Source of the DNA: Phellopilus nigrolimitatus
Lineage: Eukaryota > Basidiomycota > Agaricomycetes > Hymenochaetales > Hymenochaetaceae
Assembly (NCBI GenBank): GCA_021029095.1
Contig: JAJOHG010000589.1
Coordinates: 1-12,798 of the forward strand
Direction of reading: 5' to 3'
Length of the DNA stretch: 12,798 nt
In this document: positions 9,780 to 12,798 of the stretch, in pieces
Layout: each line of letters opens with the position of its first letter
Numbering within the stretch: the first letter of the stretch is position 1
Notes under the pieces: generated by a model
Told to the model about the DNA's origin: nothing
Databases searched by the model: none
Seen by the model: the letters and a program-made list of their open reading frames with translations, nothing else
Translations under genes and position numbers: made by a program

Positions 9780-10825
9780 ATGTTGAACTTCACAATTTCT
9801 CAGACACCCCCTTCTCCCACAACGCACCGCGGACTACTAGAAAATCTCGCCTGCCTTCAACAGAGCCATTTACTGGGGCCGGTGCCAGTTTCCTGCCTCG
9901 AGGATACAAACGGAGCTCTTTTTACTGGAGACGAAGCTCCCAGCGCGACATTCTCATATTCGAGCCACTCACTGACAGCACAGAGTGTTCAAAAGGAGCT
10001 CGTTGGGGGGCCAGCGCAAATCTGTCGATGGACGAAGGCATTGAAGTCGAAAATGTATCTCATGGTGCTGCTCAGAAGAGGTACACGGTCCTGCGCACCT
10101 GTCTAAACGGCAAGATTATAATCGTCGACGGTCATACGGGAAACGTGATCTGCACTCACAAGCTCCGTGCGCGGCTTTACCCAGATGTTGCGATCAAAGC
10201 CGTAGGAATAGCAGTAGACGACTCCGACGCGGACTCTGGCGCGATCCTGGTGGCTTGCCTGCTCGACGGGTTTGGAGCTGGTGTGTAGCGTGTTTGTATT
10301 ATGTGGAACGCTTCGCGCGCACTCACACGTTTGTCCCGATCACCTAGAGTTCGTAGAAGTCATCCATGTTGACCCAAAAGAGTGGACTACTGAGGTGCTG
10401 TTCTGTCGTGAACTGTTCGAGGGCGATGGCTCGGACGATGCTGGGCATATCCGTATTTCACGACGCTCCCAGATGGCTCTCCTCGCTTCGCGCAGGCGTC
10501 TTGTGATCGTCGACTGGGCACGAGAAAAGATGGCGTGTATAAAAACTGTAAGAATCTTCGATACTGCATCACGGTCGATGCTGAACAGAATTCTGTCCAG
10601 TCACCTTCAAAATCCTTTATCAAGACGGAATTGATGCGAACGTACCTTGTTCTCGTCGAACGTCAAGACCACGTTCCGACAGCTGAGGGCGCGGCATCCT
10701 CGACATCTGTGCTCGTTTCTCTCGCCAATGTGTGGAAGGAGATCGCATCCAAAGGAAGCGGAATCCACGTTCTTCTTCTTAATGATGTCGCGACTGCAAG
10801 GCTGCCTATCTGGGATGACGAATAG
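9780..10825 (+). CDS. Hypothetical beta-strand-rich protein, possibly of the basidiomycete F-box type
   Basis: Function not recognised. Model: exons 9780-9881, 9944-10280, 10348-10547, 10601-10825. Introns 9882-9943, 10281-10347 and 10548-10600 are all GT-AG and keep one frame from the ATG to TAG at 10823-10825, giving 287 residues. Landmarks: RDILIFEPLTD at the start of exon 2, YTVLRTCLNGKIIIVDGHTG with two propeller-like strands, GFGAEFVEVIHVD across the second intron, MALLASRRRLVIVDWAREK, TYLVLVERQDH, and a C-terminus ARLPIWDDE. Alternating hydrophobic strands and the pattern LVIVDW followed by a basic turn recall the C-terminal region of F-box proteins that are highly expanded in agaricomycetes, but no F-box is visible. 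The N-terminus may be truncated, or an upstream exon missed. The last intron could end at 10588 instead of 10600; 10600 is preferred because it leaves a normal distance from the CTGAA branch-like site. The first-exon assignment is the weakest part. Confidence 0.5.
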
Positions 10826-11187
10826 ACGAAAGAATATACGACAAAGCGGGGGAATGGCGTGGAGCTTTCTAACTATGATGTTTCTCTTTGTATAGTCCAC
10901 GCATTTTATGTCGAGCATGTATCGTCGGTCTTGTCCCGAGCCTGTCGTAAACGTGATAAATAGAGCGTTCTTAGAATCTGAATATTCCTGATCTTGATGC
11001 ACATGTAAACCGCTGAGTCAGGAAGTCGAACGAGATACTGGAGAATCGAATCGTCTGAGATCGGATTGGAGGAAAGATGTACGATACACGACGAGCCTAA
11101 AGCTCAAGTAGCTTGCGTATGTAAAGTCAATGTGGGATATAAAAGATCACAAAGTAGTACTACTCACAACCTAACCAAGAGTCCGAA
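10826..11187. other. Intergenic stretch
   Basis: It lies between two plus-strand loci and should hold the 3' region of the upstream gene and the promoter of the next. No gene or structured element is seen. An 82-residue open frame ending near 10895 overlaps the previous coding exon in another frame and is judged a shadow. Confidence 0.5.
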
Positions 11188-11520
11188 TATGACCAGCCTA
11201 ACCGTCCCTTCCGCCAAAGAACCCAGCATACCGAGCCCAGCTTCCCTCGCGTCCTTTATCCCTCTCGTCGTAACCAACCTTTTTTTCTGTTCCTCATGAG
11301 AAGCTTTTGTGACGAGGCGTTTCCGTCGTATATTGTGGCGTCGTCGCAGCTGAGCAATGAATTTAACGTGGCACTCACCGAGGAGTCGCGTCTCGGCAAC
11401 TACCGGGTCGTGCGCGAGCTGCAGCCGCACATCTCGTCTTCGCGCCGCACGATTATGGCTCCTCGCACGCCCTGGACACATACCTCGCTCCCCTCAGACA
11501 AGATAAAAGTCGCACCCTAA
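11188..11520 (+). CDS. Unidentified coding-like segment, 5' part of a possible broken or multi-exon gene
   Basis: Two plus-strand frames look protein-like. One opens with ATG at 11188 (MTSLTVPSAKEPSIPSPASL) and stops at 11297-11299. The other opens with ATG at 11296 and reads YIVASSQLSNEFNVALTEES, then LGNYRVVRELQPHISSS, to a stop at 11518-11520. From about 11457 a third frame reads HALDTYLAPLRQDKSRTLT, and beyond 11530 another reads TPAKNKRKAKDAQARLLLPS. These four pieces suggest one gene whose frame changes by introns I could not place, by indels, or by decay. A start at 11188 is plausible, but the stop at 11297 has to be spliced out. I recognise no domain. The lysine/arginine-rich segment suggests nucleic-acid contact, but that is a guess. 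Confidence 0.33.
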   Translation, partial: YDQPNRPFRQRTQHTEPSFPRVLYPSRRNQPFFLFLMRSFCDEAFPSYIVASSQLSNEFNVALTEESRLGNYRVVRELQPHISSSRRTIMAPRTPWTHTSLPSDKIKVAP

Positions 11521-11915
11521 CCCTTCGACGCCAGCGAAGAACAAGAGGAAGGCAAAGGACGCGCAGGCACGGCTGCTTCTGCCAAGTGCGTTTTCTCGCC
11601 TATTCCCTAATATTGCTTTTGAGCATTTACCGCTTTACATATATATGTGGATGGCTTGCGTACGCCCTCGCACCATACCCCCCGCTCTGCGCGCACTGCC
11701 GCCTCGTCATCTGCGCGCTCAACCCGCCGCACAATGCCTGCCGCACTGTGCAACACCACTCCTCGCCGCTCCTCGCTGCGCCTGCTCACGTTGCACTCCT
11801 CAAACGCTCGGCCGCGACACTGGTCTCGGTGCTCGCGCGGGGAGGAGGCAGACGCCGCAGCGCGCTCGGGAGGAGGTGCGCTCGGCCGTCGGTGCGTTCT
11901 CGCTCCTCCTCCCAG

Positions 11916-12332
11916 GGGGACGCAAAGGGCGGCACACATAGTGTGACGATTGCAGAAGCACCGAAGGCGAGCCAGGCGCATAAGGTGCTTTCGCTCAACG
12001 CGAAGACGAAGCTCGTCACCGTAGTGTCGTATACACCCGCTCCTCCGCCTGCGGTTCCCTTACTCTCTCAAGCCGACGGGGGAGATTCGGTAACGGTGGC
12101 GGAGGATGCGTCACCCGCGCGCGTATTGTCAACGGGGCCAGACGTCCGAAATGCGCGCTGGAAGCCGGATGCCGCGTGCCCATGGACGGACGTTCGCGAG
12201 GACGGTTTCGTGCGTACACTAACATATGTGCGTGATCCACGCATCAACCGCGAGGAGCTGAAGGAGGACCGGAGGGCGCGGAAGGCGAAGAAGGCGATGG
12301 ATGGGACTGAAGGAGATGCTGCTACGGGTTAG
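11916..12332 (+). CDS. Unidentified protein, C-terminal coding exon
   Basis: Open frame ending in TAG at 12330-12332. Segments: GDAKGGTHSVTIAEAPKAS, then HKVLSLNAKTKLVTVVSY, a proline-rich linker (TPAPPPAVP), GPDVRNARWKPDA, PWTDVREDGF and TYVRDPRI, and finally a charged likely coiled or basic tail (REELKEDRRARKAKKAMDG). A possible acceptor CTCCTCCTCCCAG at 11903-11915, paired with GTGCGC at 11876, would make a short 40-nt intron that joins an upstream frame (TPQRAREE) in phase. Upstream of 11916 the DNA is GC-rich and all plus-strand frames are open, so the true 5' structure cannot be decided by eye. The same locus may include the segment at 11188-11520. The family is unknown. Nothing here shows a catalytic motif. 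Confidence 0.45.
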   Translation, partial: GDAKGGTHSVTIAEAPKASQAHKVLSLNAKTKLVTVVSYTPAPPPAVPLLSQADGGDSVTVAEDASPARVLSTGPDVRNARWKPDAACPWTDVREDGFVRTLTYVRDPRINREELKEDRRARKAKKAMDGTEGDAATG

Positions 12333-12515
12333 ACTCCTAAACTCATTTTTCTTTCATTTCGTACTACTCATTGTATTATAGAGTATACAATTATAATCAT
12401 TTATATGAATGAGATAAACGAGAATGTTTCAGAAAGTAACAAACGCTCGGGGGGGGGGGAGTGTTTAGAGCAAGTTCTCTGCATCGAGAACGCTGGCGCA
12501 CTCACCTCTCTACGC
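12333..12515. other. Short region between convergent genes
   Basis: It separates the plus-strand locus ending at 12332 from a minus-strand gene whose stop is at 12516. The first part is A/T-rich (TATTATAGAGTATACAATTA) and is the likely 3' region of the plus-strand gene. A G-run follows at 12449. Confidence 0.5.
12449..12459. repeat. Homopolymer run of 11 G
   Basis: G11 in the space between two convergent genes. Such runs are prone to length errors in sequencing. No role is proposed. Confidence 0.85.
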
Positions 12516-12791
12516 CTACTCCAGCGAGTCTGTGTACTTGACCCGGCCGCGTGCCCACAGGCCGTCCGCCTCCACGAAGCCCGACGGGATCAGCAGTCTG
12601 TCCCCAGCAATGCGAGAGACAATCCTTCACGCTGAAAACTTCTGCGCTGGAATATGCATGTTGCTGGACAGTGTCCAATTTGGTAGTTTACACAGGCCGA
12701 GTCGATAGCGGAGTAATGGCATTTTTGAGCAGAGTGCGATAGTCGATGAGGCCAGAAATTGGAGAACGTTCTAGATTGCGAAGCACAAATA
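12516..12791 (-). CDS. Unidentified protein, last two exons, partial at the right edge
   Basis: Minus-strand reading gives two coherent pieces. The upper exon (about 12791-12692) reads FVLRNLERSPISGLIDYRTL, then LKNAITPLSTRPV. The lower exon (12624-12516) reads IVSRIAGDRLLIPSGF, then VEADGLWARGRVKYTDSLE and a TAG stop at 12518-12516. A GT-AG intron at 12691-12625 (GTAAAC...GTGAAG) joins them in phase, although its acceptor is weak. The left limit of the upper exon is uncertain: the last bases of the window hold both an AG and a GTAAGT on this strand. The amino-acid make-up is convincing as coding, but I do not recognise the family. It is convergent with the plus-strand gene ending at 12332. 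Confidence 0.45.
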
Positions 12792-12798
12792 CTTACTC

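Noticed and set aside
11607..12019. Minus-strand open frames across the GC-rich block
   Set aside because: Arg/Ala-rich frames typical of GC-rich antisense sequence; the plus-strand reading of the downstream exon is more protein-like.
1676..12597. 16-bp match ACTGCTGATCCCGTCG at 1676-1691 and, inverted, at 12582-12597
   Set aside because: The similarity does not extend usefully on either side and the coding frames differ; probably chance, though slightly unexpected in a window this size.
1..12798. tRNA, rRNA, CRISPR, phage or intact transposon signatures
   Set aside because: By-eye scan for A/B-box pairs, spaced direct repeats, long terminal or inverted repeats and transposase/reverse-transcriptase motifs found none.

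Overview
The window looks like nuclear DNA of a basidiomycete fungus, probably an agaricomycete. The main gene is split by 15 GT-AG introns of 48-60 nt, several with CTAAT/CTAAC-type branch sites. The recognisable proteins are fungal: Sec61 alpha, a Kin1-type kinase remnant and a Baeyer-Villiger-type flavoprotein. No prokaryotic operon, CRISPR array, tRNA, rRNA or intact transposon was seen.

Layout. (1) 1-963, minus strand: N-terminal part of the Sec61 translocon channel gene, running off the left edge. It starts at 963 and has two short introns. Against the very conserved family it carries two separate 2-nt losses in exon 3. (2) 964-3084: upstream of SEC61, no convincing gene. (3) 3085-3518, plus strand: a decayed fragment of a Kin1/PAR-1-type Ser/Thr kinase, covering parts of the N-lobe through the HRD region with broken frames. 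(4) 3519-5039: no convincing gene; a four-copy 7-bp tandem repeat lies about 260 bp before the next gene. (5) 5040-7671, plus strand: a complete 16-exon flavin monooxygenase of Baeyer-Villiger type, 601 aa when spliced. It is the best supported gene here. (6) 7672-9779: long gene-poor stretch with an 18-T run. (7) 9780-10825, plus strand: modelled four-exon gene for a beta-strand-rich protein of about 287 aa, loosely like the C-terminal region of basidiomycete F-box proteins. (8) 11188-12332, plus strand: coding-like segments in different frames, unidentified. (9) 12516 to the right edge, minus strand: last two exons of an unidentified gene.

The genes do not form an obvious pathway or cluster. 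Sec61 is a housekeeping ER translocon component. The monooxygenase is an accessory oxidative enzyme with no partner gene (P450, polyketide synthase, transporter) recognisable beside it. The gaps and the kinase relic suggest a repeat-poor but gene-sparse, decaying accessory stretch between genes. I did not find an undescribed system that I can defend. The items most worth checking are the paired SEC61 frameshifts, the very small exons and stop-free intron of the monooxygenase, and the unidentified loci on the right.
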